A DNA stretch of 64,000 bases, taken from assembly GCF_020539525.1 (NCBI RefSeq), contig NZ_JACDXX010000001.1, forward strand, positions 1 through 64,000, in the 5' to 3' direction. The notes under the pieces were generated by a model. That model had not been told where the DNA came from and did no database searches. It saw nothing but the letters and a program-made list of their open reading frames with translations. Below, in pieces: positions 33,557-44,600 of the stretch. Numbering within the stretch: the stretch's first letter is position 1; each line of letters starts with the position of its first letter. A program made the position numbers and the translations under genes. The DNA is from Pseudogemmobacter faecipullorum. GTDB taxonomy: Bacteria; Pseudomonadota; Alphaproteobacteria; Rhodobacterales; Rhodobacteraceae.

Positions 33557-35527
33557 ATGGCCCCCAACGATTCCGGCGATCTCCTCGCCGTAAGCTCCGC
33601 CCAGACTTATGACGCCTCCTCGATCGAGGTGCTCGAGCCGCTTGAAGCAGTTCGGATGCGCCCCGGCATGTATATCGGCGGCATTGACGAGCGGGCCTAT
33701 CACCATCTGGCGGCCGAAATCCTCGACAACTCAATGGACGAGGCCGTCGCCGGCCATGCCAATCGCATCGAGGTCGAGCTGCTGGCAGATGGCTCGCTGT
33801 CGATCCGCGACAATGGCCGGGGCATCCCGGTTGACCCGCATCCGAAATTCCCCGGCAAATCGGCGCTGGAGGTCATCCTCTGCACGCTCCATGCCGGTGG
33901 TAAGTTCAATGGCGATGCCTATGAAACCTCGGGCGGTCTGAACGGCGTTGGCTCTTCGGTGGTCAATGCGCTCTCCGACCATATGCGGGTCGAGGTGGCG
34001 CGCAATAAAGAGCTGTTCGTCCAGGAGTTTTCACGCGGCAAGCCGAAAGGCCCGGTCGAGAAAATCGGCCCGGCACCGAACCGGCGCGGCACCACGGTGA
34101 TCTTCCATCCCGACCCGGAGATTTTCGGCCAGCAAAGCTTTAAGCCGGCGCGACTGATGAAGGCGGTCCGCTCGAAAGCCTATCTCTATTCGGGGGTTGA
34201 GATCCGCTGGAAATCGGCGATCCCGGACGGCGATATGCCGCTGGAAGCGACCTTCCATTACCCCGGCGGCCTCGGCCAGTATCTGTCCGAGATCCTGTCG
34301 AAAGACAGCACCTATTCGGAAAAACCTTTCGCGGGCAAAGTCTCGTTTAAAGAGAAATTCGGTGTGCCCGGCTCGGTCGAATGGGCGATCAACTGGACGC
34401 CGATGCGCGATGGTTTCATCTCGTCCTATACCAATACCGTACCAACGCCCGAGGGCGGCACCCATGAGAGCGGCTTCTGGGCCGCGATCCTCAAGGGTGT
34501 CAAAGCCTATGGCGAGCGGGTCAAAAACCGCAAAGCCGATCAGATCACCCGCGAGGATATGCTGACCGGCGGCTGCGCGCTGATCTCGGTCTTCGTGCGT
34601 GAGCCGCAGTTTGTCGGTCAGACCAAGGACCGGCTCGCCACTGAAGAGGCGGCGAAATGGGTCGAGAATGCCGTGCGCGACCATTTCGACACCTGGCTGG
34701 CCGCCGATCCGAAATCGGCCGGTGCGATCCTCGATTTCCTGGTTCTGCGTGCCGAAGAGCGGCTGCGCCGCCGGGCCGAGAAAGAGACCCAGCGCAAATC
34801 CGCCACCAAAAAGCTGCGCCTGCCCGGCAAGCTGACCGATTGCACCGCGACCGACCGGCGCGGCACGGAACTGTTCATCGTCGAGGGGGACTCGGCGGGG
34901 GGCTCGGCCAAAGGCGCGCGTGAGCGCAAAAACCAGGCACTGCTGCCGCTCAAGGGCAAGATCCTGAACGTGCTCGGCGCGGCCTCGAACAAGCTGAACG
35001 ACAATTCCGAGATCCGCGATATCTGCGAGGCGCTTGGCGTGCAGATGGGGGCGAAATTCCGCGTCGATGATCTGCGCTATGAGAAGATCATCATCATGAC
35101 CGACGCCGATGTCGACGGCGCGCATATCGCCTCGCTGCTGATGACTTTCTTCTTCACCCAGATGCGGCCGCTGATCGACAAGGGCCATCTCTATCTGGCC
35201 TGCCCGCCGCTTTACCGGCTGACCCAGGGGGCAAAACGCCTCTATGTCTCGGATGATGCCGAGAAAGAAAAATGGCTGGCCAAGGGGCTGGGTGGCAAAG
35301 GCAAGATCGATGTTCAGCGCTTTAAGGGCCTGGGCGAGATGGATGCGAAAGACCTGAAAGACACCACGATGAACCCCGAGACCCGCAAGCTGATCCGGGT
35401 TTCCATCGACGAGGATGAGGGTGGCTCGACCGGCGATCTGGTCGAGCGGCTGATGGGCAAAAAGCCCGAGCTGCGCTTCCAGTTCATTCAGGAAAATGCC
35501 CGTTTCGTGGAAGAGCTGGATGTCTGA
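33557..35527 (+). CDS. parE: DNA topoisomerase IV subunit B
   Basis: The 656-aa product has the GHKL ATPase motifs (EILDNSMDEAVAGH, IRDNGRGIPVDPH, GGLNGVGSSVVNAL) and the TOPRIM domain (IVEGDSAGGSAKGARE and MTDADVDGAHIASLL), ending with the short GyrB C-terminal. The length and the lack of the long insert seen in some GyrB favour ParE. It is an essential ATP-driven type II topoisomerase subunit that unlinks daughter chromosomes. It is monocistronic, with a strong terminator after it. Confidence 0.95.
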   Translation: MAPNDSGDLLAVSSAQTYDASSIEVLEPLEAVRMRPGMYIGGIDERAYHHLAAEILDNSMDEAVAGHANRIEVELLADGSLSIRDNGRGIPVDPHPKFPGKSALEVILCTLHAGGKFNGDAYETSGGLNGVGSSVVNALSDHMRVEVARNKELFVQEFSRGKPKGPVEKIGPAPNRRGTTVIFHPDPEIFGQQSFKPARLMKAVRSKAYLYSGVEIRWKSAIPDGDMPLEATFHYPGGLGQYLSEILSKDSTYSEKPFAGKVSFKEKFGVPGSVEWAINWTPMRDGFISSYTNTVPTPEGGTHESGFWAAILKGVKAYGERVKNRKADQITREDMLTGGCALISVFVREPQFVGQTKDRLATEEAAKWVENAVRDHFDTWLAADPKSAGAILDFLVLRAEERLRRRAEKETQRKSATKKLRLPGKLTDCTATDRRGTELFIVEGDSAGGSAKGARERKNQALLPLKGKILNVLGAASNKLNDNSEIRDICEALGVQMGAKFRVDDLRYEKIIIMTDADVDGAHIASLLMTFFFTQMRPLIDKGHLYLACPPLYRLTQGAKRLYVSDDAEKEKWLAKGLGGKGKIDVQRFKGLGEMDAKDLKDTTMNPETRKLIRVSIDEDEGGSTGDLVERLMGKKPELRFQFIQENARFVEELDV

Positions 35528-35554
35528 GAAAGACCAGGCACTGCCAGTCGGACA

Positions 35555-35586
35555 GGAAAAGGCCGCCCTCCCGGGCGGCCTTTTCC
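35555..35586 (+). terminator. Perfect 14-bp terminator hairpin after parE
   Basis: GGAAAAGGCCGCCC and GGGCGGCCTTTTCC are perfect inverted arms around a TCCC loop. The internal A4/T4 gives a U run on both strands, so it can end parE and the convergent gene at 35627. Confidence 0.93.
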
Positions 35587-35626
35587 TTTATCCCCTTGCG
35601 CTGCAGGACGCGCCGCACCCCCGGGA

Positions 35627-36610
35627 TCAGCCCCCTGTCCCCTCGCGCTTTGCTTTCAGCTGGCCATGCTCGAACCCTGCCACCAGCACCAGGCCAAGGA
35701 CCAGCGGGAAGATCAGGTAGAACAGGCGGAAGACCAACAGGGCGGCAAGTACAGTCTCGGGCGGGAATTCCGGCAGGCCGGTGATCACCACCAGTTCAAA
35801 CACACCGATCCCGCCCGGAGCATGGCTGAGCAGCGCCAGCGAGAAGCCGACCACGAACACGCCCATCACCACCAGATAGCCCGGATTTCCAGCCTCAGGC
35901 AGAGCGAAATACAGGATCCCGGCGGCAAACAGCACTTCAACCGGCGCCACGGTTACCTGTTTGATCGCAATGGGCAGCGAGGGATAGGACAGGCGGAAAT
36001 TGCGGATCTTCAGCTCGGGCAGCTTCAGCGCCGCCGAGATCAGATAGGCCGCCACCAGGGCCAGCGTGCCATAGGCCAGCCAGCGTGCCATTTCAGCCGG
36101 GATGAAATCGCCGATCCGGGCCACCAGATCGGGAGAGAGCGCAAAAGCCACGCCCAGCACGATCATCACCGCCAGCGCGAAGGTCAGCGAGCAGAAGGCA
36201 ACCAGCACCCCCACCTCGGGCCCGCTCAGCCCTTTGGTCGTATAGGCGCGATAACGGATAACGGCCCCGGAAAAGGCCGAGGCACCAATGGTATGGGCGA
36301 GCGAATAGGTGGTCAGCGCGCAGCCGGTGACGAAGGCAAAATTCACCTTCTTTCTCAGATGCTGCAGCGCGATCACGTCATAAAGCGCCAGATTGACATA
36401 ACAGGCGAGCGTGCAGCCGATAATCATCAGCCAGTGGAGCGGCGGGATGGCGCGGAATGCCGCCTTCAGATCCGCCCAGGACATGTCCTTCAGCTCATGA
36501 TACAGAAACCAGCAGGATATCGTGATCGCGAGCAGGCCAATCAGCGGCCAGATGAAGTTTTTCCAATTCGCGCCGCCTGAGCTGCTGCTGCCTGGGGTCA
36601 AGCCTGCCAC
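35627..36610 (-). CDS. Lysylphosphatidylglycerol synthase-like (UPF0104/MprF N-terminal) membrane protein
   Basis: The 327-aa product has about eight hydrophobic segments and the family blocks TTYSLAHTIGASAFSGAVIR, RYRAYTTKGLSG and LLSHAPGGIGVFELVVI. It corresponds to the flippase-type domain of MprF without the aminoacyl-transferase part. Stand-alone members move or bind lipids; the substrate is not known. Start is GTG 36610 with AGGAAG seven bases upstream. Confidence 0.9.
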   Translation of the reverse strand: MAGLTPGSSSSGGANWKNFIWPLIGLLAITISCWFLYHELKDMSWADLKAAFRAIPPLHWLMIIGCTLACYVNLALYDVIALQHLRKKVNFAFVTGCALTTYSLAHTIGASAFSGAVIRYRAYTTKGLSGPEVGVLVAFCSLTFALAVMIVLGVAFALSPDLVARIGDFIPAEMARWLAYGTLALVAAYLISAALKLPELKIRNFRLSYPSLPIAIKQVTVAPVEVLFAAGILYFALPEAGNPGYLVVMGVFVVGFSLALLSHAPGGIGVFELVVITGLPEFPPETVLAALLVFRLFYLIFPLVLGLVLVAGFEHGQLKAKREGTGG

Positions 36611-36791
36611 GTGTCACTTCCTGTCGTTTTCCGCACCGGGAGTACAGAGCCCCTCACCGGCTTTTACACTATCAGACCCCCATTCCCGGGTGAGGGCAAT
36701 CACGCGCAGCGGGAAAATCCATGGCTTCACGATTTTCTGTTGCCGCATTGCAGCATCACCTGCCCCGGGAGTCTGTCCTTTTGGTAAAGCC

Positions 36792-37184
36792 TCAGCGCTG
36801 CAGCGATTTCAGATGTTCTGCAATCTGGACAAGGCGCAGCGGTGTCGGGGTGTAAATCCCGTCACCGCCGTCATAGGGCACCAGATCCGACTGCAGCAGC
36901 TCGGCAAATTCCGGCATGACCGCATGGCTGTCACGCCCGCCGGTATAGCCCCAGATCTTGCCCATCACCGCCGTCCCGGGGAAGGTGCCGCCATTCCGGG
37001 CCGACAGGCGGGTCAGATCCGCCGGTTCTTTGGCCAGACCGGCAGCAGCCAGGCCATTGCCCGCGCCCGCTGCACCATGGCAGGCGCTGCAGAAAGTGGC
37101 GAAATCCTCAGAACCAGCGGGCTTAGGCTCCTCGACGCAGGCGGCAAGCGCCAGCGGCAGGATCATCACAAGGGCGCGGCGCAT
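36792..37184 (-). CDS. c-type cytochrome lipoprotein
   Basis: A 130-aa product with a lipoprotein signal (MILPLALAACVEE, Cys at 16) and one haem motif CSACH (32-36). A distal Met is available in VMPEFAELL. Small membrane-tethered class I cytochromes move electrons in the periplasm. GGAACGGAG lies before the ATG. It is downstream of no obvious respiratory gene. A role cannot be assigned. Confidence 0.9.
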   Translation of the reverse strand: MRRALVMILPLALAACVEEPKPAGSEDFATFCSACHGAAGAGNGLAAAGLAKEPADLTRLSARNGGTFPGTAVMGKIWGYTGGRDSHAVMPEFAELLQSDLVPYDGGDGIYTPTPLRLVQIAEHLKSLQR

Positions 37185-37270
37185 CGCTGGTCTCCGTTCC
37201 TGGGGGGTGCGTAGGCGCAGGACTGGCAGACAACCACCGGATTTTCAAGCACCTGTTCTTTTCAACCCCT

Positions 37271-37945
37271 TCAGAGGACGCGGCCCGCCTCCAGCCGGAC
37301 GATCCGGTCCATCCGGCCCGCCAGCTCAAGATTATGGGTGGCGATCAGCGCCGACATGCCGGTGGCCCGCACCAGCTGCATCAGCGCGGCAAAAACCTGA
37401 TCCGAGGTTGCCGGGTCCAGATTGCCGGTCGGCTCATCCGCCAGCAAAAGCCCCGGACGATTGGCCAGCGCCCGGCAGAAGGCGACCCGCTGCTGCTCGC
37501 CGCCCGAGAGCGCCGCCGGACGATGCCCGGCCCGGTGATCAACCCCCACCAGCTGCAGCAGGCTCTGCGCCTGAGCCTCGGCCTCGCGCCGTGGCACGCC
37601 ATTAGCCAGCTGCGGGATCAGCACATTCTCCAGCGCCGAGAACTCCGGCAGCAGGTGGTGGAACTGATAGATGAAACCCACATCGGCCCGGCGCAGCTCG
37701 GTCCGGGCCCGGTCCGAGAGGCCATTCACCTCGCGCCCGGCCAGCAGCACCCGGCCCTCATCCGGCGTATCGAGCAGCCCGGCAATATGCAAAAGCGTCG
37801 ACTTGCCCGCTCCTGAAGGCGCGACCAGGGCAACAACTTCGCCCTTCGCCACCTGCAGCGAAGCGCCACGCAGGACTTCGACTGCACTGGCCTTGCCGCG
37901 GTTATAGCCTTTGGTGATCTGGTCGAGGAACAGGGCCTCACTCAT
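37271..37945 (-). CDS. lolD: Lipoprotein-releasing system ATP-binding protein LolD
   Basis: The 224-aa ABC ATPase has Walker A APSGAGKS (42-49), the LolD-typical signature [15 protein letters not shown] and Walker [12 protein letters not shown]. It powers release of outer-membrane lipoproteins to LolA. Its start overlaps lolC by 8 bp. Of the lipoproteins predicted in this window, KpsD would be its client if it goes to the outer membrane. Confidence 0.95.
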   Translation of the reverse strand: MSEALFLDQITKGYNRGKASAVEVLRGASLQVAKGEVVALVAPSGAGKSTLLHIAGLLDTPDEGRVLLAGREVNGLSDRARTELRRADVGFIYQFHHLLPEFSALENVLIPQLANGVPRREAEAQAQSLLQLVGVDHRAGHRPAALSGGEQQRVAFCRALANRPGLLLADEPTGNLDPATSDQVFAALMQLVRATGMSALIATHNLELAGRMDRIVRLEAGRVL

Positions 37946-39224
37946 AGCGCAGGGCCTCCACCGGGTTCATCCGGGCCGCACGGCGCGCCGGGAAAATCGT
38001 GACAATAAACGACAGGCCCAGCGACAGACCTACCGCCGAGAGGACATCTGTCATCTGCAGTTTTGCGGGCAGGGAATAGATGCCACGCACCGAGGCATCC
38101 CAGACCTCGCCGCCATTGATAAAGGCGATAAAGGCCATCACCTGATCGACATTCAGCGCGATGGCACAGCCGAGCACAAAGCCACAGATCGTGCCGATGA
38201 CGCCGGTAAAAGCGCCGCAGATAAAGAAGATGCGCAGAACCGCGCCTTCGGTCAGGCCCATGGTACGCAGAATGCCGATATCGCGGCCCTTATTCTTGAC
38301 CAGCATGATCAGGCCGGAAACGATGTTCAGCGAGGCGATCAGCACCAGGATCGACAGGATGAGGAACATCACATTATCCTCAATATCCAGCGCCCGCAGG
38401 AAAGATCCCGCAGAATCGCGCCAGGTCCAGGGCATGGCATCCGCTCCGGCGGCATTCAGGATCGGCAGCACCAGCTCTTCCACCCGGTCCGGGTTATCGA
38501 CGATAACCTCAATCTCATCGGCAAAGCCTTCACGGTTAAAGAAGCTCTGCGCTTCGGCGAAAGGCATATAGAGACGGGTCTTGTCGATATCATAGCGCCC
38601 GGCGGTGAAAATATAGACCACCTCATAGGCATTGGTGCGCGGCGCCGAGCCCATGGCGGTCCGCACCCCCTGAGCCGAGATCACCCGCACCCGGTCGCCC
38701 ACGGTAATGCCAAGTTCACGCGCAAGCCCCGATCCGAGCGCAATTCCGGCGCCGAAATTATCAATATCGCCGTAAGCATCCGCCCCGACCCCGATGCGCG
38801 GGATCAGCTTCAGCTCTTCGGGGGTGATGCCGAAGACCTCGGCCCCCATCGTGCGCTCGCCATCCGAGACCATGACCTGGCCCTTGATCAGCGGCGAGGC
38901 GCGGGTCACGCCCGGCACTTCGGAAATCGCTGACGCCAGCGCGTCATAATCGGAAAAACCGCGCAGTTTCGCGCCGTTCTCATCGACCCGTTCCGAAGTA
39001 TAGACCGTCACATGGGCATTGGCGCCGAGAATGGTATCGACGAATTCCTCCCGGAATCCGGCGCGCACCGCCAGGGTGACGATCAGCGCCATCACCGCCA
39101 GCGTGATGCCGATCAGGCTGATCCAGGTCATCACCGAGACCCCGCCCTCGGCGCGCCGCGCGCGCAGATAGCGCCATGCGATCATCCATTCAAAACCTGC
39201 GAAAGGTCTGGTGCTCACTGCCAT
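37938..39224 (-). CDS. lolC: Lipoprotein-releasing ABC permease LolC/LolE
   Basis: The 428-aa product has the FtsX-type layout: [20 protein letters not shown] with a first span, a large periplasmic domain (about 50-265), then three spans with [20 protein letters not shown] and [20 protein letters not shown]. Alphaproteobacteria use one LolC/E-like protein (LolF type) as a homodimer; the single gene here fits. I start it at 39224 with AGGAAACG upstream rather than 39302. Confidence 0.94.
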   Translation of the reverse strand: MAVSTRPFAGFEWMIAWRYLRARRAEGGVSVMTWISLIGITLAVMALIVTLAVRAGFREEFVDTILGANAHVTVYTSERVDENGAKLRGFSDYDALASAISEVPGVTRASPLIKGQVMVSDGERTMGAEVFGITPEELKLIPRIGVGADAYGDIDNFGAGIALGSGLARELGITVGDRVRVISAQGVRTAMGSAPRTNAYEVVYIFTAGRYDIDKTRLYMPFAEAQSFFNREGFADEIEVIVDNPDRVEELVLPILNAAGADAMPWTWRDSAGSFLRALDIEDNVMFLILSILVLIASLNIVSGLIMLVKNKGRDIGILRTMGLTEGAVLRIFFICGAFTGVIGTICGFVLGCAIALNVDQVMAFIAFINGGEVWDASVRGIYSLPAKLQMTDVLSAVGLSLGLSFIVTIFPARRAARMNPVEALRYE

Positions 39225-39456
39225 ATGCCGTTTCCTGGCCCTGTTCCGGCACGGTTCCCGGCACCGCGCATACCGGCGCGAAACTGGCGGTTCAGCGCGC
39301 AAAGGTCAAGGAATTGCACCCAGTCCCCGGCAGGCCAGCGGCCCCCGATCACGCAGGCTTGACGTTGCCAGGGCCAGAGCATCTGCAGGCTGGCAGATTT
39401 GCGGGAATTTGCGGATAAGATCAACGGCTTCCCGATACGGAAAACGGAGTTTCATG

Positions 39457-39723
39457 ATGCCCGTCCGCGCACTGTCTGCCACACTTGCCGCCAGCCTGTT
39501 TCTGGCCGCCTGCGATGGACAGTAGAGCTGTAGCGAAGACGAGGCGATGGAGAAGCTCAACCAGGTGGCGGCAAAGTTCCAGACCGCCATTCTGACCAGA
39601 CCCGGGCAGATGGAGACGCTGTCCATCCGCTTCGCAGAGCTGATGTCGCACCCCGCATCGGACGAGGCTCAGATCAGCGAATTATGCCATGCACTGGATC
39701 AGATGATCAGAGAACTCGACTGA
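39457..39723 (+). pseudogene. Small lipoprotein gene interrupted by an amber codon
   Basis: From ATG 39457 (GGAG seven bases upstream) the frame gives a full lipoprotein signal, ALSATLAASLFLAACDGQ, then TAG at 39523-39525. In the same frame the sequence continues without another stop for 65 codons (SCSEDEAMEKLNQVAAKFQT and on, ending IRELD) to TGA 39721. The distal part has an amphipathic helical look and a second Cys pair (C in SCSEDE and LCHAL). One base change would restore an 88-aa lipoprotein. Options: recent inactivation, sequencing error, or readthrough. ATG 39454 is an alternative start. Confidence 0.65.
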
Positions 39724-39776
39724 GAGCCAGGCCTGAGCGCTGGTGGCCGGTTCGCCCCGCCCGCCGCCGCCCACGC

Positions 39777-40439
39777 TCAGGCGACCGCAATGGCGATAGC
39801 GGCGAAATGCAGCCCGGCGGCCACGGCGACGAAAAAATGCCAGATCGCATTATGGAACATCAGCCGGTGCTGCACGTAAAAGCCCACCCCGGCGATATAG
39901 GTCAGCCCGCCGGTTACGATCAGCCAGAGCGACAGCTCGGGCAGGGCGACGGTCACCGGACCGATGGCGATAATGCCCAGCCAGCCCATGAGAATATAGG
40001 CGAGAATGGCCAGCCGGTCATAGCGCCCCGGCAGCACGATCTTCACCAGAATACCGGTCAGCGCGCAGCCCCAGACCAGCAGGCCCAGGCTCCAGGCCCA
40101 GGCCGGGCTCTCAAACTGCGAGAGAATGGCGGTATAGGTGCCGGCGATCATCACATAGATCATCGAATGGTCAAAGCGGCGCAGCAACCATTTCACCGCC
40201 GAGGGCGGGGTCATATTATAGGCCAGTGAAAAGCCAAACATCAGGAAAAAGCCCGCAGCATAGACGCTGAGCGCGGCAAAGACCCCGATCCCGGCGGTCT
40301 GCAGCACATGAAACAGCAGGATCGGAAAGGCGATCAGCCCGGCCACCAGGGCGACCGCATGGACGATACCATCGGCCAGCAGCTCTCCGGCAGAGAAGGC
40401 ACGTTTTTTCAGGCGATAATGATCTGCGGGCAGGGACAT
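39777..40439 (-). CDS. Hemolysin III / PAQR-family membrane protein
   Basis: The 220-aa product has seven hydrophobic segments and the family's metal-binding pattern: ADGIVHAVALVAGL near the start, RRFDHSMIYVMIAGTYTAIL in the middle and FHNAIWHFFVAVAAGLH at the end. Bacterial members (YqfA, HlyIII) are related to eukaryotic adiponectin receptors; function in bacteria is unclear, with a lipid-hydrolase role suspected. Confidence 0.92.
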   Translation of the reverse strand: MSLPADHYRLKKRAFSAGELLADGIVHAVALVAGLIAFPILLFHVLQTAGIGVFAALSVYAAGFFLMFGFSLAYNMTPPSAVKWLLRRFDHSMIYVMIAGTYTAILSQFESPAWAWSLGLLVWGCALTGILVKIVLPGRYDRLAILAYILMGWLGIIAIGPVTVALPELSLWLIVTGGLTYIAGVGFYVQHRLMFHNAIWHFFVAVAAGLHFAAIAIAVA

Positions 40440-40632
40440 GATGCAATCTTAAGTGGTGTCCACTCCAGACTTGCCCTTTGCCCCGATCCCGGTCAACGCC
40501 CCGCCGCGCTTTGTGCCGCAGGGTCACATTGCGACAGTGCAGCCCGCTCTCCGCCTGTCGCGCATTCAGCGCTTGGCAGGGGGGCAAGAGACAGGGCTAT
40601 ACTGCGGCGGTCTCAGCTGTGGTGATGGTTTG

Positions 40633-41568
40633 ATGAAAGCAGAAGATCTCGAAAGGCTGACCGCCTGCATTGAAACTGCCCATGCTCTTGCCGCGCAGGG
40701 AGACCGGGAGGCGGCGGTGCATCAGTTTGCGACAGCGCGCATTCTCTCGGGCAGCAAAGCCGATCAGGCACAGCTCGATCAGGAGATCCTGCGGCAATAT
40801 AATATCTGCAAGAAAGAACGCGACTATTACCGCCAGGATGTCCGGGCCCATTCCACCGGCGATCCGAAAGCGGGCAATGGCATTGTGATCCTGTCGGATT
40901 CTCTCGCCCTGCCCCGCCCCTATGCCATGGAGACCCCGCGCCGCGGCGCCGAGGAGCTGTACCCCAATCTGCTCGGACAAATTTTTCCCGACCGGGCGGT
41001 GACCTCGATCGGGCAGCGCCTGTTTACCACCTCAGATGCGGTACAGATGCTTGAGGAAGAGCCAGATCTTGGCAAAGATGCCAGCATCATCCTGCATCTG
41101 GGGCTGAATGACGCCGCCCGCCGGATGTATCTTGAGCGCCAAAGAATATCGCTCGCCTTGCTGCCCGAGCCGCTGCGGATGCGGATCGTGCGCTTTGGCC
41201 AGATCTATCGCAACGATATCCTGCAGCATCTGCCAGCCCTGTTCTACACCAGCTATGATCAGTTCGTGACCAATCTCGACCGGGTGATCAGCATCGCCCG
41301 CCAGCGCAGGGCCCGCCGGATCGTGCTGCTGACCATTATCGTGCCGCCCCTGAGAACCTGGCCCGGCACCCCCCATGCGGCCCGCTATTTCGCCGAATAT
41401 AATCTGCGGATCATGACAACGGCGCTGAAACACGATGTGCCCTATATCGATTTTGACCGGCATATCTGGGCGAATCTGGAAAAAGAACCGCTCAATGACG
41501 ACGGGATGCATCTGAGCTCTTTCGGCCATCAGCTGCTGGCCGGGGAACTGGCGAAAGTCCTGCGCTGA
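40633..41568 (+). CDS. SGNH/GDSL-family hydrolase
   Basis: The 311-aa product has a helical opening of about 75 residues, then an SGNH hydrolase: VILSDSLALP (Ser 90 as nucleophile; SDS in place of GDS), LHLGLNDAARR (Gly157, Asn159) and DDGMHLSSFGHQ (Asp290, His293). Such enzymes de-esterify glycans or lipids. ATG 40633 is chosen because the 60 residues before it are low in likeness and lie across the hemolysin III promoter gap. No signal peptide is visible. The terminator at 41579 follows. Confidence 0.82.
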   Translation: MKAEDLERLTACIETAHALAAQGDREAAVHQFATARILSGSKADQAQLDQEILRQYNICKKERDYYRQDVRAHSTGDPKAGNGIVILSDSLALPRPYAMETPRRGAEELYPNLLGQIFPDRAVTSIGQRLFTTSDAVQMLEEEPDLGKDASIILHLGLNDAARRMYLERQRISLALLPEPLRMRIVRFGQIYRNDILQHLPALFYTSYDQFVTNLDRVISIARQRRARRIVLLTIIVPPLRTWPGTPHAARYFAEYNLRIMTTALKHDVPYIDFDRHIWANLEKEPLNDDGMHLSSFGHQLLAGELAKVLR

Positions 41569-41578
41569 GGCAAGTAAA

Positions 41579-41602
41579 GGGGCTGGCCGCGAAGCCAGCC
41601 CC
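41579..41602. terminator. Bidirectional hairpin between SGNH hydrolase and protease genes
   Basis: GGGGCTGGC / GCCAGCCCC, a perfect 9-bp stem with a CGCGAA loop. On the minus strand TTTACTT follows, so it can end the large protease transcript too. Confidence 0.8.
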
Positions 41603-41627
41603 CCCCTTGTGCTCTCCTGCTCCTGCC

Positions 41628-44600
41628 TCAGACGATCAGAAATTCCGTCGCCGTCAGGGCCAGCCCGGGTGTCAGCGTAGCAAAATGCACCGCCCCGCCA
41701 GCGGCGCTGCCATTGGCATCATAGATCAGCTGACCATTCGCCGGATTATAGATGATGCGGTGCTGCGCGGTCGTTGCCGCCGCACCGCGCGTGAAAGCGC
41801 TCACGGCGAGGAAGCCGGGGGCCAGCGCGGCAAACACCGCGTCATCGAGCCAGATCATATCATCCATAACCGAAAAATCATGGATGATATCGACATTGCC
41901 ACCGCCCAGCGCCGTGTCAAAGACGAAGGTATCGGTGCCCGCGCCGCCCATCAGGAAATCAGCCCCGGCTCCGCCATAGAGGCGGTCATTGCCATTGCCA
42001 CCATAGAGCGTGTCATTGCCCAGCCTGCCCCAGAGCAGGTCATTGCCGTTATCGCCCCAGATCATATTGCCTGCAGCATCGCCGAGCAGCAGGTCATTGC
42101 CGGTGCTGCCATAAAGATCCTCGATGCTGACAAAGCTGTCACCTGCCGCAATCCCGGTATTGGTTGCAGAGAGCTGCAGATCGGCCCGCAGCCCGGCACT
42201 GGTATCGTTATACTGCACCCGGTCCCGGCCCTCGCCGCCGTTCATCAGATCGGCCCCCGCCCCGCCGATCAGCGTATCATTGCCATTGCCGCCGATCAGC
42301 GTGTCATTGCCGGCCCGGCCCCAGAGCTGGTCATTTCCATTCTCACCCCAGATTATATTTCCGGTGGCATCGCCCAGCAGCACATCATTGCCGAGAGTGC
42401 CATAAAGATCCTCGATGCTGACATAGCTGTCGCCGGCCGCAATCCCGGTATTGGAGGCCCAGACCTGCAGATCTGCCCGCAGGCCGGTGGCAGAATCGTT
42501 ATACTGCACCCGGTCGCGCCCATCGCCGCCATGCAGCAGATCGGCCCCCGCCCCGCCGATCAGCGTGTCATTGCCATTGCCGCCGATCAGCGTGTCATTA
42601 CCGACCCGGCCCCAGAGCTGATCATTGCCATTATCGCCCCAGATGGTGTTCGCCCCGGCATTGCCCAGCAGGATGTCGTTATGGGCGGATCCATAGAGAT
42701 CCTCGATACTCAGATAAATGTCGCCGGCCGCAATCCCGGTATTGGAGGCCCAGACCTGCAGATCTGCCCGCAGCCCGGCAGCTGAATCAATATACACTGT
42801 CCGGTCACGCCCGGTGCCGCCATCGAGACGATCTGCCCCGGCGCCGCCAATCAGCGTGTCATCTCCGGCACCGCCGATCAGGTGATCATCCCCATCCCGC
42901 CCCCAGAGCTGATCATTGCCATTCAGCCCCCAGAGCGCATTGCCAAGCGCATCTCCGAACAGGGCGTCATTATAATTACTGCCCGCAAGGTTCTCGATAT
43001 TGCTATAGCTATCGCCGGCGGCGAAGCCGGTATTCGTGCCGTGGCTCTGCAGATCGGCGCGCAGCCCGGCAGTCGCATCGCTGTAATGCGCCATATCCGA
43101 GCCAAAGCCGCCAAACAGCGCATCCGCCCCCAGGCCGCCGAACAGAGTGTCGTCGCCCTCACCGCCATAAAGCGTATCATTGCCCGCCCGGCCGATCAGC
43201 ACATCATTGCCACCAAGGCCCTCGACGATGTCATTGCCCGCGAGAGCATCAATCGTGTCATTGCCCGCAGTGCCGGACAGCACATCATCCCCCGCCGTTG
43301 GCACTGCAGGGGCAGCCAGGGCCACCATCTGCGCAAGGGTCAGGGTCCGGTCCGAAAACTGAAAGCTCTCCACCCCGGAGGCAGTGACCGAGCCACCGGC
43401 AAAGGCGATGCGCAGCAGGCTGGCATTGCCCGTGACCGTGATCGCGACTGAGGCCAGCGAGAACACGGCCAGATCCGTGCCAAGCCCCCCCTGCAGCGTG
43501 TCATGGCCGCCGCCACTCACAATCAGCCGGTCATTGCCCGATCCGCCATTCAGCTGATTATTCGCGCTGTTACCGGTCAATGTGTCATTGCCCGAGCCCC
43601 CCAGCGCATTTTCGATCACCGTGCCCCGGGCAATCACCACATTGCCGCTGCCCCCGCCGACATCTGAGCGCAGCAGCGGATTGAGATTGATGTTCTGGTT
43701 CTGCGAGAAAACCGAAAAATCCAGCGTATCGGTGCCGCCGGTGTCATAGACCATGAAGGCGAAATTATTGCCCGCATAGATCTGCGGATCGGCTACCGTC
43801 AGACCACCCCACATATTCAGCAGGATCTGGAAGTAATCCCCGCTGTGATTTCCGCCCGGTCCCCAGGTGGTATTGCCAGTCTCATAGCCTGCCCCCGCGC
43901 CATAGAGGTTCTGAATGGCGATCAGATCCGCGGGCATGATCGTTGCCAGATAAGCAAAGCTGGCGGGATCAAAGGTATTATCATCCTGGTCAAAATAGGA
44001 CATGATCGTCGCCGACCAGCTGTCATTATCATAGCTGTTATCGAGGCCCCAGGCGGCGGATCCGTTATAGGGGCCCGCATGTCCCAGCCCCAGCGCATGA
44101 CCGATCTCATGGATATAGGTCTGCAGCATATAGCCGTTCAGATTATGCACTTCCCAGTTGTCATCAACATTGATGAAAGAGCGCAGGATCGTATTGCCGG
44201 TGATCTCTGACCAGGCATAGGCCCCGCCGGGGTCAGCATCGTTAAAGGTCAGATCCGCCGCTGGCTGCACCGAAAGCTCATAGCCGCCGCTTCTGTTGCC
44301 GTAATCACTTACTGCGATGTAATAGGTGCCGGTCGTGACGGCGGTGAATGTGATATATTCCCCGGCAGAGGACGAGCTTGGATCATCCTGGCGGGTGATC
44401 AGATTGCCCGCCGTATCATAAAGCGCAAGGACCGGATCCAGCATGCTTCCCGCCGTGCGTGACAGCGACAGAACATAAGACTGCCCCGCCGTCAGCGTCA
44501 CCGCGTAATAATCCTGGTCAAAGCTCGCGCCGACCGATCCGGTGACGATCGTATTCGCGCTGATACCGCGTGCCGTGCCGGTTGTACCTCCGGCGTCCAC

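Noticed and set aside
41919-43067. A CRISPR-like array
   Set aside because: The regular repeats are 291-bp coding units of RTX sequence in an open frame, not short repeats with unique spacers.
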